A DNA stretch of 64,000 nucleotides, taken from the NCBI RefSeq assembly GCF_037688875.1, contig NZ_JAWDIE010000007.1:1-64000 (forward strand). Direction: 5' to 3'. A program made the translations under genes and the position numbers. The stretch's first letter is position 1. Each line of letters opens with the position of its first letter. Below are positions 17,169 to 25,675 of this stretch, one piece after another. A model generated the notes under the pieces. The model worked only from the letters and a program-made list of their open reading frames with translations, did no database searches and was not told the origin of the DNA. The DNA is from Amphibiibacter pelophylacis (GTDB lineage Bacteria; Pseudomonadota; Gammaproteobacteria; Burkholderiales; Burkholderiaceae_C).

Positions 17169-17570
17169 TCACAGCTCACGCAGCGCTGACCGCAATCCCA
17201 GATGTGTTACAAAAGGATCAAAATCCCGGCCGCTGTACAGCAGCGGGAGGTTTTTCGCGATGCACCCCGTGGCAATCAGGGTGTTCATCGTTTTGCGCAC
17301 CGTGATGCCCAGTCCGCGCAAGGTTCTGAAGTGAAGGGCGGCCTGGATGGCCATCGCCTCGCCCCCGAGGTCCATCACCTCCAGCATGGCCAGCAGCGAA
17401 CGCGCCTGACTGAAATCGCGCTCTGAGACAAAGCCCTGCAGTACCTCGGTCAGGATCAGATCACCGACACACAGCAGCTCATGTCCCAGCAGAGCGTCCA
17501 GAAGCTCGGTTTGCGGCGTGACGGTGTTTCGGAAATAGTCGATCCAGACACTGGAATCAACCAAGATCAC
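17169..17570 (-). CDS. Orphan PIN-domain protein (VapC-like), probably catalytically impaired
   Basis: 133 aa from a GTG start (VILVDSSVWIDYF), which gives the standard PIN N-terminus; a longer reading overlaps the upstream fadH-like gene. VapC toxins cleave tRNA or rRNA using clustered acidic residues. Asp5 and Glu42 (LTEVLQG) are present. The third acid, normally in a TIDxLIA motif, is Asn96 here (TMNTLIA), and the usual RD-RDFD motif reads SGRDFD. No antitoxin gene lies upstream; the dienoyl-CoA reductase gene ends 44 bp before the start. It is likely a relict toxin that lost its partner after losing activity. Confidence 0.75.
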   Translation of the reverse strand: MILVDSSVWIDYFRNTVTPQTELLDALLGHELLCVGDLILTEVLQGFVSERDFSQARSLLAMLEVMDLGGEAMAIQAALHFRTLRGLGITVRKTMNTLIATGCIAKNLPLLYSGRDFDPFVTHLGLRSALREL

Positions 17571-17613
17571 CGGTCGGTCCGCAGAACCGGGCAGCAGCCG
17601 GAAAACCCGCGCC

Positions 17614-19719
17614 TTACAGTCCCAGCGCCAGCTCAAACGCCTGCGCGACCGCGCGGCGGGCGTCCAGGCCGCTGGCGTCTTTGACGCCGCCGATCAGGTG
17701 CGGCATGACGCCCAAGCGGGTCAGTTCGGTGTGCAGCGCGCTGTGCGGCACCTGGCCCGCGCACAGCACGATGGTGTCTGCGGGCAGGTGCTGGCTCTCG
17801 GGCGCATCGCCCACCCGCACCCAGATGCCCTGCTCGTCGATGCGCTCGTACTGCACGCCGGTCAGCATTTTCACGCCGTGCTGGCGCAGCGCGGCGCGGT
17901 GAATCCAGCCCGTGGTCTTGCCCAGATCGGCGCCCATGCGCGTCGATTTGCGCTGCAGCAGCGTGATGTCGCGCAGCGGCTCGGGCGGCACGGCTTCGGT
18001 CAGGCCGCCGACGTGCGTCACGGGCGAGGCAATGCCCCACTCGCGCTGCCAGGCCTCCAGATCGACCGAGGGCGAGCGCCGACCGATATCCGTCCCCACG
18101 GCCAGATATTCGGCCAGATCGAAACCGATGCCGCCCGCGCCAACCAGCACCACACGCTGGCCCACGGGCAGGCCGTCGCGCAGGACGTCGATGTAGCTCA
18201 GCACGTGCGGCAGCTCCTGGCCCGGGATTTTCGGATCGCGCGGCAGCACGCCCGTGGCCAGCACGATGTGATCAAACTTGCCCTGGACCAGCTCCTGCGC
18301 GCTGACCGGGTGGTCCAGCAGCACATGCACGTCCAGCTGCGCGAGCTGGCGCGTGAAGTAGCGCAGCGTCTGGTGGAATTCTTCCTTGCCCGGGATGCGC
18401 CTGGCCATGTTGAACTGGCCACCGATCTGGCTGCTGGCCTCGTAGAGCGTGACCTGGTGGCCGCGCCGCGCCAGCTCGGTGGCCGCGGCCAGGCCCGCCG
18501 GGCCAGCACCCACCACGGCCACGGTGCGGGGCTGGGTGACCGGACGAATCGGCATCAGGGTTTCGTGGCAGGCGCGCGGGTTGACCAGGCAGGAGGCGAT
18601 TTTCTGCTCGAAAACGTGGTCCAGGCAGGCCTGGTTGCAGGCGATGCAGGTGTTGATGTCGCCGCTGCGACCTTCAAAGGCTTTGCGCACGAACTGCGCA
18701 TCGGCCAGGAAAGGCCGCGCCAGGCTGACCATGTCGGCGTACTGCTGCGAGAGCAGCGCCTCGGCCACCTCGGGCGCGTTGATGCGGTTGCTGGCGATGA
18801 CCGGCGTGGCGAACCCGGCCGCGTGCAGCGCCTGGCGGAAATCGCGCGTCACCGGCGCGAACGCCGCGCGCGGCACGCTGGTGGCGATGGTCGGCACGCG
18901 CGATTCATGCCAGCCTATGCCGCTGTTGATCAGGCTGGCGCCCGCCTGCGCCACGCCCACGCCCAGCGCCAGCGTGTCTTCCCAGGTGCTGGCGCCGGGC
19001 ACCAGATCAAGCAGGGACAGGCGGTAGATCAGGATGAAATCGGGGCCGACGGCTTCGCGCGTGCGCTGCACGATCTCCAGCGCGAAGCGGCGGCGGTTTT
19101 CCGGGCTGCCGCCCCAGGCGTCGGTGCGGTGGTTGGTCGCGGGGGCCAGGAACTGGTTGATCAGATAGCCCTCGCTGCCCATGATCTCGACGCCGTCGTA
19201 GCCCGCGTCGCGGGCGAGCTGGGCGCAGCGCACGAAGGCCTTGATCTGCGCCTGCACCTGGCGGGCGCTGAGCTCGTGCGGCTTGAAGGGCGAAATCGGC
19301 GCCTGCAGTGGCGAAGGCGCCACGGCCAGCGGGTGAAAGGCGTAACGCCCGGTGTGCAGGATCTGCAGCGCGATCTTTCCGCCCTGATCGTGCACCGCGC
19401 GGGTCAGCGTGCGGTGGCGCGGTACGCCCCAGCGCGAACTCAGGCGCCCCGAAAACGGCTTGACCCAGCCGCGCATATTGGGCGCGTAGCCGCCCGTGAC
19501 CATCAGCGCCACGCCACCGGCTGCACGCTCGGCGTAAAACGCCGCCAGGCGCTCCGTGTGCTTGGACGAATCCTCCAGACCCGTGTGCATGCTGCCCATG
19601 AGGATGCGGTTTTTCAACCGCACCGGCCCCAGATCGAGCGCGGAAAACAGCGCGGGATACTGCGCGTGCGGCGCATCGGGGGCAGAAGGCTCGTCGGCGA
19701 AGGCGGGCGTGTCGGTCAT
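17614..19719 (-). CDS. fadH: NADPH-dependent 2,4-dienoyl-CoA reductase
   Basis: 701 aa. It reduces 2,4-dienoyl-CoA intermediates during beta-oxidation of unsaturated fatty acids. Domain order: an FMN TIM barrel (about 25-370) starting FSALDLGPVRLKNRILMGSMHTG; a 4Fe-4S site CIACNQACLDHVF followed by SCLVNP; then FAD binding (AVVGAGPAGLAAATELARRG) and NAD(P)H binding (VVLVGAGGIGFDLAEYLAVG). The start at 19719 (MTDTP) is chosen because the upstream in-frame extension has no family resemblance and overlaps the divergent promoter region. A related old-yellow-enzyme/trimethylamine-dehydrogenase member cannot be fully excluded. Confidence 0.9.
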   Translation of the reverse strand: MTDTPAFADEPSAPDAPHAQYPALFSALDLGPVRLKNRILMGSMHTGLEDSSKHTERLAAFYAERAAGGVALMVTGGYAPNMRGWVKPFSGRLSSRWGVPRHRTLTRAVHDQGGKIALQILHTGRYAFHPLAVAPSPLQAPISPFKPHELSARQVQAQIKAFVRCAQLARDAGYDGVEIMGSEGYLINQFLAPATNHRTDAWGGSPENRRRFALEIVQRTREAVGPDFILIYRLSLLDLVPGASTWEDTLALGVGVAQAGASLINSGIGWHESRVPTIATSVPRAAFAPVTRDFRQALHAAGFATPVIASNRINAPEVAEALLSQQYADMVSLARPFLADAQFVRKAFEGRSGDINTCIACNQACLDHVFEQKIASCLVNPRACHETLMPIRPVTQPRTVAVVGAGPAGLAAATELARRGHQVTLYEASSQIGGQFNMARRIPGKEEFHQTLRYFTRQLAQLDVHVLLDHPVSAQELVQGKFDHIVLATGVLPRDPKIPGQELPHVLSYIDVLRDGLPVGQRVVLVGAGGIGFDLAEYLAVGTDIGRRSPSVDLEAWQREWGIASPVTHVGGLTEAVPPEPLRDITLLQRKSTRMGADLGKTTGWIHRAALRQHGVKMLTGVQYERIDEQGIWVRVGDAPESQHLPADTIVLCAGQVPHSALHTELTRLGVMPHLIGGVKDASGLDARRAVAQAFELALGL

Positions 19720-19862
19720 GGCGAAGGCAGCGACGGAGGACGAAAGCCCATGTGCAGGCCTGCGGCGGTCGTTGCGGGTAAAATTGCGGGTTATCCCGAA
19801 CCTGGCGCAGCCAGAATCGTCCGGGTCGAGCAGACATTCTCCCTCACTTTTAACGTCCCACC

Positions 19863-20633
19863 ATGAGCGCATATTTCGACGAGCAGGTTCTTGAAGTCCA
19901 CCACTGGACCGACCGGCTGTTCTCCTTCAAGACCACCCGCAACCAGGCGCTGAAGTTCTCCAACGGCCACTTCACCCTCATCGGCCTGCCGACTGAAAAC
20001 CGCCCCATCGTGCGCGCCTACAGCATCGCCAGCGCCAACTACGAAGAGCACCTGGAGTTCCTCTCCATCAAGGTGCCCGACGGCCCGCTGACCAGCCGCC
20101 TGCAGCACATCATGCCCGGCGACACCATCGTCGTGGGCAAAAAGCCCACCGGCACGCTGCTGATCGACTACCTGCTGCCAGGCAAGCGCCTGTACCTGTT
20201 CTCGACCGGCACGGGCCTGGCGCCTTTCATGAGCGTGATCCGCGATCCCGACACCTACGAGAAGTTCGAGCAGGTCATCCTGGTTCACGGCGTGCGCGAG
20301 GTGAACGAGCTGGCCTACCGCGATTACCTCACCACCGAGCTGCCGCAGCACGAGTTCCTGGGCGAGATGATTTCGCAGCAGCTGCGCTACATCCCCACCG
20401 TGACGCGCGAACCCTTCCCCACCCAGGGCCGCATCACCGAGCTCATCGCCGACGGCCGCCTGGCGCAGCTGGCGGGCGCCCCGGCGCTCAATCCCGAGGA
20501 AGACCGTGTGATGATCTGCGGCAGCGCCGACATGCTGCGCGATCTGAAGATCATGATGGAAGAACGCGGTCTGCCCGAAGGCAACACCACCACGCCCGGC
20601 GCCTTCGTGATCGAGCGCGCTTTCGTAGGCTGA
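19863..20633 (+). CDS. fpr: Ferredoxin/flavodoxin-NADP(H) reductase
   Basis: 256 aa, the size of bacterial subclass FPRs. FAD-binding RAYSIASANYEEHLEF and the ligand-binding IKVPDGPLTSRLQH fit the family. NADP-binding motifs are FSTGTGLAPFMSVIRD and VMICGSADMLRDLK, and the C-terminus ends in the family-typical short hydrophobic tail (ERAFVG). It moves electrons between NADPH and ferredoxin or flavodoxin, in oxidative stress defence and Fe-S or anabolic reactions. The possible partner ferredoxin gene fdxA lies 40 kb away. The gene is divergent from fadH. Confidence 0.94.
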   Translation: MSAYFDEQVLEVHHWTDRLFSFKTTRNQALKFSNGHFTLIGLPTENRPIVRAYSIASANYEEHLEFLSIKVPDGPLTSRLQHIMPGDTIVVGKKPTGTLLIDYLLPGKRLYLFSTGTGLAPFMSVIRDPDTYEKFEQVILVHGVREVNELAYRDYLTTELPQHEFLGEMISQQLRYIPTVTREPFPTQGRITELIADGRLAQLAGAPALNPEEDRVMICGSADMLRDLKIMMEERGLPEGNTTTPGAFVIERAFVG

Positions 20634-20698
20634 CCTGTGGGCGGAACTACCGGCTGCACAATCGGCTGATCGCGGACCCTTAACTCCAGGAGAAGACC

Positions 20699-21220
20699 AT
20701 GGCCACGAAGAAAAAAGCGGCAGTGAAAGCCCCCGCCACGCTGGCGGGCGGCATCTCGATCGGCATCGACGCCAAAGACCGCGAGGCGATTGCCGGTGCG
20801 CTCAACGGCCTGCTGGCCGACACTTTCCGGCTCTATCTGACGACGCACAACTTCCACTGGAACGTCACCGGCCCGATGTTCAACACGCTGCACACCATGT
20901 TCATGGAGCAGTACACCGAGCTGTGGAACGCAGTGGACCCCATCGCCGAGCGCATCCGCGCCCTGGGCTTGCCCGCCGCCGGTTCGTTCGAGGCTTACAG
21001 CCGCCTGTCCAGCCTGCACGACGCCCCGGCCACCACGCCCAAGGCGCGCGAGATGATCCGTGTGCTGGTCGATGGCCACGAGGCCGTGGCGCGCACCGCC
21101 CGCACCATCTATCCGCTGGTCGAAAAGGCCAGCGACGAGCCCACGGCCGATCTGCTGACGCAGCGCCTGGACGTGCACGAAAAAACCGCCTGGATGCTGC
21201 GCTCGCTGCTCGAAGACTGA
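20699..21220 (+). CDS. dps: Dps-family DNA-binding ferritin-like protein
   Basis: 173 aa. The Lys/Ala-rich N-terminal tail (MATKKKAAVKAPA) is the DNA-binding feature of many Dps proteins. The ferritin-like core has YLTTHNFHWNVTGPMF and the ferroxidase-helix pattern EQYTELWNAVDPIAERIRALG. Dps dodecamers store iron, consume hydrogen peroxide and protect DNA in stationary phase. AGGAG lies 6 bp before the ATG. It follows fpr by 65 bp, on the same strand. Confidence 0.93.
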   Translation: MATKKKAAVKAPATLAGGISIGIDAKDREAIAGALNGLLADTFRLYLTTHNFHWNVTGPMFNTLHTMFMEQYTELWNAVDPIAERIRALGLPAAGSFEAYSRLSSLHDAPATTPKAREMIRVLVDGHEAVARTARTIYPLVEKASDEPTADLLTQRLDVHEKTAWMLRSLLED

Positions 21221-21242
21221 CGTACTGGCCGCCCGCAGGCGG

Positions 21243-21995
21243 TCACAGCCCCGTTGGCGCCTGCGCGGTGGGCGCGTCCGGCGTGCCGTACAGACGGCGG
21301 ACGAACTCCAGGTGCGCTTCGGCGGCACGGCGCGCACGCAGCGGTTCGCGCGCCAGAATGCCGTCGCGGATGGCCGCGTGCTGGCCGATCAGATCGTCCT
21401 GCAGCGTCCGCGAATCCTGAACCAGCTGGTGCGCGTTGGCCATCGCGCCCTGCACCAGGGCGTGCAGGCTGCCCAGCACGTGCTGGATGGCGAAGTTGCG
21501 CGTGGCTGCCGCGATTGCCAGATGGAAATCAGCATCGTGGCGGGCGCGGTCGGCTTCGGGCACGCGCTGTTCCCAGTCGCGCCACATCACATCAAAGGCC
21601 TTCGAGATGCGCGCGCGATCCTCGTCGGTAGCGCGCCGCGTGGCCAGCTCGGTGGCCGTGCCTTCTAGTGCCATGCGCAGCTCCAGCACATCCAGCACCG
21701 CCTGCGGACGCTGCAGCATCAGGCGCACCAGCGGGGAGGTGATCTCCTGGTGACCCAGATCGGACACCGTCATGCCGCCGCGACCGCGCGAGCTGATGAA
21801 TCCATCGGCCTGCAGCCGCACCAGCGCCTCGCGCAGCAGTGCCCGCGACACGCCCATCTGCTCGGCCAGGTCGCGCTCGGGCGGCAGCCGTTCGCCGGGC
21901 TGCAGGTGGCCCTGGGCAATGGCGGCCTGGATCTGCTCGCACACCGCCTCGGAGAGGCTGTGGCGGCTGTCGGCCTGAACGGGGGTGAAACTCAT
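21243..21995 (-). CDS. GntR family regulator with FCD domain (FadR subfamily)
   Basis: 250 aa. The N-terminal winged HTH is at about 10-80 (SEAVCEQIQAAIAQGHLQPGERLPPERDLAEQMGVSRALLREAL). It is followed by the all-helical FCD effector domain with metal-ligand-type residues Asp/His in RARHDADFHLAIA and later His residues. Such regulators respond to small carboxylates (lactate, glycolate, pyruvate and others). The start at 21995 gives the normal N-terminus; upstream in-frame sequence is not domain-like. The gene is divergent from osmC, with a GGTCTGACC site between them. Confidence 0.88.
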   Translation of the reverse strand: MSFTPVQADSRHSLSEAVCEQIQAAIAQGHLQPGERLPPERDLAEQMGVSRALLREALVRLQADGFISSRGRGGMTVSDLGHQEITSPLVRLMLQRPQAVLDVLELRMALEGTATELATRRATDEDRARISKAFDVMWRDWEQRVPEADRARHDADFHLAIAAATRNFAIQHVLGSLHALVQGAMANAHQLVQDSRTLQDDLIGQHAAIRDGILAREPLRARRAAEAHLEFVRRLYGTPDAPTAQAPTGL

Positions 21996-22011
21996 GTCGA
22001 TGGCACAATAA

Positions 22012-22022
22012 TTGGTCTGACC
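22012..22022. promoter_or_regulatory. Candidate FadR/PdhR-type operator
   Basis: TTGGTCTGACC contains GGTC and GACC as inverted arms around one base, the core of sites bound by FadR, PdhR and LldR-type GntR proteins (TGGTNNNACC). It lies 17 bp upstream of the FCD-GntR start. Autoregulation is the natural inference; control of the divergent osmC gene is possible. Confidence 0.5.
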
Positions 22023-22153
22023 GCAGGAAAACCTGACACATTCTAGTAGCCTCAAGTCCCGATTGCTCCTGCGGCCGCACCGCCTGCGGCACCAGGACAT
22101 ACCCTGAGACACCGACCCGGCCTCCAGGCCACCCACACCGCAAAGGATTCATC

Positions 22154-22594
22154 ATGGATTGCACCGTCACCTGGACCGGCGCCAGCGGCGCCCGATCGGG
22201 CATGGGCTTTGTCGCCGAAACCGGCAGCGGCCACATCGTCGCCATGGACGGCGCGCCCGATGCCGTCCGCCCCGAAAACGGTGGCCGCAACCAGGCCGCC
22301 CGGCCCATGGAGCTGCTGCTGGCGGGCCTGGGCGGCTGCTCATCCTACGACGTGGTGCTGATCCTCAAACGCGGCCGCCACAAGGTGGAGGGCTGCAGCG
22401 TGGACATCCAGGCCGAGCGCGCCGAAACCGATCCCAAAATCTTCACCCGCATCAACATGCATTTCCGGGTGAAAGGCGACGTGCCCGCCGCCGCCATCGA
22501 GCGCGCCATCGCCATGAGTCACGAAAAATACTGCTCGGCCAGCATCATGCTGGGGCAGATGGCCGAAATCACCACCAGCTTCGCGCAGGAATAA
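22154..22594 (+). CDS. OsmC family protein
   Basis: 146 aa. The first conserved Cys lies in LLAGLGGCSSYDVVLIL and the second in MSHEKYCSASIML, matching the two redox cysteines of OsmC/Ohr-like thiol peroxidases. Glu/Arg and the PMELLLAGL motif fit the YhfA-like OsmC subgroup. Such proteins reduce organic hydroperoxides or act in sulfur metabolism; the subgroup's exact substrate is uncertain. The gene faces away from the GntR regulator. Confidence 0.9.
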   Translation: MDCTVTWTGASGARSGMGFVAETGSGHIVAMDGAPDAVRPENGGRNQAARPMELLLAGLGGCSSYDVVLILKRGRHKVEGCSVDIQAERAETDPKIFTRINMHFRVKGDVPAAAIERAIAMSHEKYCSASIMLGQMAEITTSFAQE

Positions 22595-22638
22595 AGCCCA
22601 GGAAGGGGCTCGCAGCCCGGGTCTTTGAACGCCGGGTT

Positions 22639-22667
22639 TTGCGTAAAAAACGTTGCCGCGTTAAAAT
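22639..22667 (+). promoter_or_regulatory. Candidate sigma-70 promoter of the BCCT transporter gene
   Basis: TTGCGT (22639-22644), a 17-bp spacer, then TAAAAT (22662-22667). The predicted transcript start near 22674 leaves an untranslated leader of almost 100 nt before the ATG at 22771. A short GC stem (CCCGG/CCGGG, 22616-22636) followed by TTTT just upstream may end the osmC transcript. Confidence 0.5.
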
Positions 22668-22770
22668 GCGTGCTTCGTGACGCTTTTGCGCTCATTTAAC
22701 GGCCAATTTTCAGCATTCTGCTGACTGCACTTTTGTCTGTGCTTCAGGCCCGATTTCCCGGAGATTTCCC

Positions 22771-24294
22771 ATGGTATTTCGCATCGCTGTGGTGCTGGTT
22801 GCGACGTTTGTCGCTCTGGGCGTTTTCGCCCCGGGCACGCTGTCCACCGGCGTGAACGCCGCCCTGGCTTTTTCACTGGACCGCTTTGGCTGGTTCTATC
22901 TGCTGACCATGCTGGGCTTTCTGGCCTTTGCCGGCTTTCTGGCCTTCAGCCGCTACGGCAACATCCGCCTGGGCGGTGAGGATGCTGAACCCGATTATTC
23001 GACCCTGAGCTGGTTCGCCATGCTGTTCGCGGCCGGCATGGGCATCGGCCTCGTCTTTTACGGCGCCGCCGAGCCCGTGTCGCACTACGCCGCGCCGCCC
23101 GCCGGGCTGGACGCGCAGACCACCATGGCCGCGCGCGAGGCCATGCGTTACACCTTCTTCCACTGGGGCCTGCACCCCTGGGCGGCCTACGCCATCGTGG
23201 CGCTGGCACTGGCTTACACGCAGTTCAACCTGAAACGCCCGGCGCTGATCTCCAGCGCGCTGATTCCCCTGCTGGGCGAGAAACGCATCGCCAGTGGCTG
23301 GGGCCAGGCCATTGACATCCTGGCGATCGTCTGTACGGCCTTTGGTGTGGCTACCTCGCTGGGCCTCGGTGCCGCGCAGATCGCCACCGGCCTGAAAAGC
23401 GTCTGGGGCGTGGACAACGGCAGCACCACACAGCTCATCATCATCGTCGTGGCCACACTGGCCTTCCTGGTCTCGGCGATGACGGGCGTGGCCAAGGGCA
23501 TCCAGTGGCTGTCCAACATCAACCTGGCGCTGGCCGCGCTGGTGGCCGCCATCCTGCTGATCGTCGGCCCGACCTTCTTCATCCTGGAAACCTTCACCAC
23601 CACGCTGGGCGGTTACCTGAACAACCTGATCGCGCAGAGCCTGCGCCTGACGCCTTTCTCGGGCAACAGCTGGGCCAAGGACTGGACGGTGTTTTACTGG
23701 GCCTGGTGGATCACCTGGTCGCCCTTCGTCGGCCTGTTCATCGCCAACATTTCACGCGGCCGCACGCTGCGCGAGTTCGTCATCGGCGTCATGCTGGTGC
23801 CCACGCTGGTCAGCTTCGCCTGGTTCTCGATTTTCGGTGGCACGGCGCTGTCGCAGATCCTGGCGGGCAACACGGGCCTGATCGCTGCCGTGCAGGCCGA
23901 CATGTCCAGCGCCCTGTTCAGCCTGTTTGCCAGCCTGCCCGCAGCGGGCGTGCTGTCGGTGATGGCGGTGATTCTGCTGCTGGTCTTTTTCGTGACCTCG
24001 GCCGATTCGGCCACCTTCGTGCTGGCACAGCTGTCCAGCCGCGGCGTGGGTGCGCCGCCCAACAGCCACAAGCTGGTCTGGGGCCTGCTGATCGCTGCCG
24101 TGGCGGCCGTGCTGCTGATGTCTGGGGGGCTGAAGGCGCTGCAGACCATGGTCATCGTCACCGCCCTGCCCTTCGCGGTGCTGATGATCGGCCTGTGCGT
24201 CAGTCTGCTGCGCAGCCTGCGCGCCGATCTGCGCGCCACCACGCTGCGCGAACAGCGCCGCCGCGCCAAGGTGGATGAGCTGCTGACGCGCTGA
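22771..24294 (+). CDS. BCCT family transporter (betaine/carnitine/choline type)
   Basis: 507 aa with about 12 membrane spans. Family signatures are LFAAGMGIGLVFYGAAEPVSHY and, further on, VFYWAWWITWSPFVGLFIANISRGRT, which holds the conserved Trp-rich substrate box. BCCT carriers import quaternary-ammonium or related zwitterionic solutes by ion coupling. The C-terminal cytoplasmic tail is short (RADLRATTLREQRRRAKVDELL) and lacks the long osmosensing extension of BetP. The substrate cannot be read from the sequence. GGAG lies before the ATG, and an untranslated leader of about 100 nt is predicted. Confidence 0.92.
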   Translation: MVFRIAVVLVATFVALGVFAPGTLSTGVNAALAFSLDRFGWFYLLTMLGFLAFAGFLAFSRYGNIRLGGEDAEPDYSTLSWFAMLFAAGMGIGLVFYGAAEPVSHYAAPPAGLDAQTTMAAREAMRYTFFHWGLHPWAAYAIVALALAYTQFNLKRPALISSALIPLLGEKRIASGWGQAIDILAIVCTAFGVATSLGLGAAQIATGLKSVWGVDNGSTTQLIIIVVATLAFLVSAMTGVAKGIQWLSNINLALAALVAAILLIVGPTFFILETFTTTLGGYLNNLIAQSLRLTPFSGNSWAKDWTVFYWAWWITWSPFVGLFIANISRGRTLREFVIGVMLVPTLVSFAWFSIFGGTALSQILAGNTGLIAAVQADMSSALFSLFASLPAAGVLSVMAVILLLVFFVTSADSATFVLAQLSSRGVGAPPNSHKLVWGLLIAAVAAVLLMSGGLKALQTMVIVTALPFAVLMIGLCVSLLRSLRADLRATTLREQRRRAKVDELLTR

Positions 24295-24448
24295 GCCGCG
24301 CAGCCACGCTGACAGACCCAGGTGCTGGGCAGGCCTGTGCGGTCGCTCTGCCATATGATCAGTTTCATCGATCAAATGAAAGATCGGCCGCATGTGCACC
24401 GTACCCATCACGCCCTGCAGCCCGAGTGGCCGGGCCCGCAGGGACACC

Positions 24449-24892
24449 CCCCTGCCGGGTGCCGGTCTGGAAAACATCATCCAGCATGTCAGCGAAGCCA
24501 GCCCGCTGGAGCGGGTCCAGCTGGAGCGCGAAGGGGTCGAGGGCCAGTACCTGTACGACCTGTCTGACCGCCTGGGCATGCCCGCCGGGCGGCTGTTCTC
24601 GCTCCTGAAAATCCCTCCTTGCCACGGCCCACTGCAAAAAAGCGCCCGGCGCTGTCGTGGAAGGCCGCCCCAGCATCGCCGCGCTGGGGCCGCCAAGGCG
24701 CCCGGCCGCTGGAACGACAGGGGCGAGCCCGTGGTCTACACCGCCATTCACCCCGGTCTGGCCGTTCTGGAAACCGCCGCCAGCGCCGAAGAAGAAAGCG
24801 CCGCGCTCATCAACCCCCGGCATCCTGCGGCGGCCGCCATCCGCGCCCGGGTGATCCGGCCGTTTGTGTTTTCGGATCTTTTTCGGGGGTAA
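24449..24892 (+). pseudogene. Decayed Xre/MbcA-type antitoxin and RES-domain toxin remnant
   Basis: One frame reads LENIIQHVSEASPLERVQLEREGVEG and YLYDLSDRLGMPAGRLFSLLKI, the toxin-binding region of Xre/MbcA/ParS antitoxins. A second frame continues ATAHCKKAPGAVVEGRPSIAALG, which fits the next antitoxin stretch. The first frame then gives RWNDRGEPVVYTAIHPGLAVLETAA, the opening of a RES domain, and jumps to LINPRHPAAAAIRARVIRPFVFSDLF, its C-terminus. The antitoxin end, the RES N-terminus and the RES middle are missing. RES toxins degrade NAD+. The pieces are recognisable but cannot make either protein. Confidence 0.65.
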
Positions 24893-24919
24893 GAGCCCCG
24901 AAGATGCAGCCGCACCGCG

Positions 24920-25267
24920 CTACGCCGCATCCAGCAAAAACTCGACCTTGACGGCATCGAACGGAAACACAATTCCGCCCCCTTCAGCCCGGTCCAGAAT
25001 GCCCGCGTTCAGCAGGGCTGTGATATCGGTGTGAACCGCCTTGACATCGCGCCCGGCGCGGCGGGCGGCCTCACGGATCGACATGGAGCCTGCGCCACAC
25101 AGAACTTTCAGAAGCTGCCAGCGCTTCGCCGTGAGAACCTGCCACAGCAGTTCCGGGCTGGCGAAGCTGATGCGGGCGGCGCGTTCGGGTCTGCCGCCCT
25201 GCCACAGGCAGGCAAAGTTCGCCATCGCTTCTTCGGGGGGACGAACCTCAAGAATGACTGTTTTCAT
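24920..25267 (-). CDS. HTH antitoxin of a TumE/TumA-type pair
   Basis: 115 aa. A winged-helix region of ArsR-like character is visible: LLWQVLTAKRWQLLKVLCGAGSMSIREAARRAGRDVKAVHTDITALLNAGIL. The C-terminus ends in the FPFDAVKVEFLLD strand. This matches the putative DNA-binding partner (TumA-like) that follows TumE-family toxins. It starts inside the upstream toxin gene (20-bp overlap). It probably neutralises the toxin and binds the operator in front of it. Confidence 0.72.
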   Translation of the reverse strand: MKTVILEVRPPEEAMANFACLWQGGRPERAARISFASPELLWQVLTAKRWQLLKVLCGAGSMSIREAARRAGRDVKAVHTDITALLNAGILDRAEGGGIVFPFDAVKVEFLLDAA

Positions 25268-25544
25268 TGTTCCACCTCTCAATGTCTTTCTGGAAGTCGG
25301 CCATCAGCCGCTCGGGCGTGCTGAAGGTGTCAGGGGTTTCGGTGTCGCCAAAGTGGCGGTGATCGCCCTTTCCGACTTCGTTGTCGTAACGCACCACGCA
25401 CGCAGCATCCACGACATACGCCAGCCGGTACTTGAATCCATGGACCGAACCCGGCACTGGCGCGGGCACCTGCCAAAGCACCAGCTCGGAAAATGAGTTC
25501 GCCGCATAGACGATCCGCGTTCGCGCGATGAGTGTGGCCTTCAT
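25248..25544 (-). CDS. TumE family toxin (DUF6516)
   Basis: 98 aa. The pattern is SFSELVLWQVPAPVPGSVHGFKYRLAYV, then VRYDNEVGKGDHRHFGDTETP and FSTPERLMADFQKDIERW, matching TumE/DUF6516 proteins. The mechanism of the family is not firmly known to me. The start at 25544 gives the normal N-terminus MKATLIAR; longer readings run into the promoter. The gene is toxin-first, overlapping the HTH antitoxin gene by 20 bp, and divergent from the GbsR regulator. Confidence 0.78.
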   Translation of the reverse strand: MKATLIARTRIVYAANSFSELVLWQVPAPVPGSVHGFKYRLAYVVDAACVVRYDNEVGKGDHRHFGDTETPDTFSTPERLMADFQKDIERWNNENSHS

Positions 25545-25551
25545 GATGGTG

Positions 25552-25584
25552 ATGATGACAAGCTGATGCCGCGTTGTCAACAAC
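25552..25584 (-). promoter_or_regulatory. Candidate promoter/operator of the TumE/TumA pair
   Basis: On the minus strand, TTGACA (25580-25575), a 17-bp spacer and CATCAT (25557-25552) precede the tumE ATG at 25544 by 7 bp. The transcript would be leaderless or nearly so. GTTGT-CA-ACAAC (25573-25584) is an inverted repeat overlapping the -35 box and is a candidate autoregulatory site. Confidence 0.5.
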
Positions 25585-25675
25585 TCCAACACCTTGAACT
25601 CGCCCTGCGCGGGACACCGCCCCTCTACCGCAATCCCCGCAGCACGCAAAGCCGTTGCCCAGAATTCATACAGTT

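Noticed and set aside
17698..19866. A 720-codon open frame on the plus strand
   Set aside because: Antisense to the dienoyl-CoA reductase gene; no domain and unusual His/Arg/Gln-rich composition.
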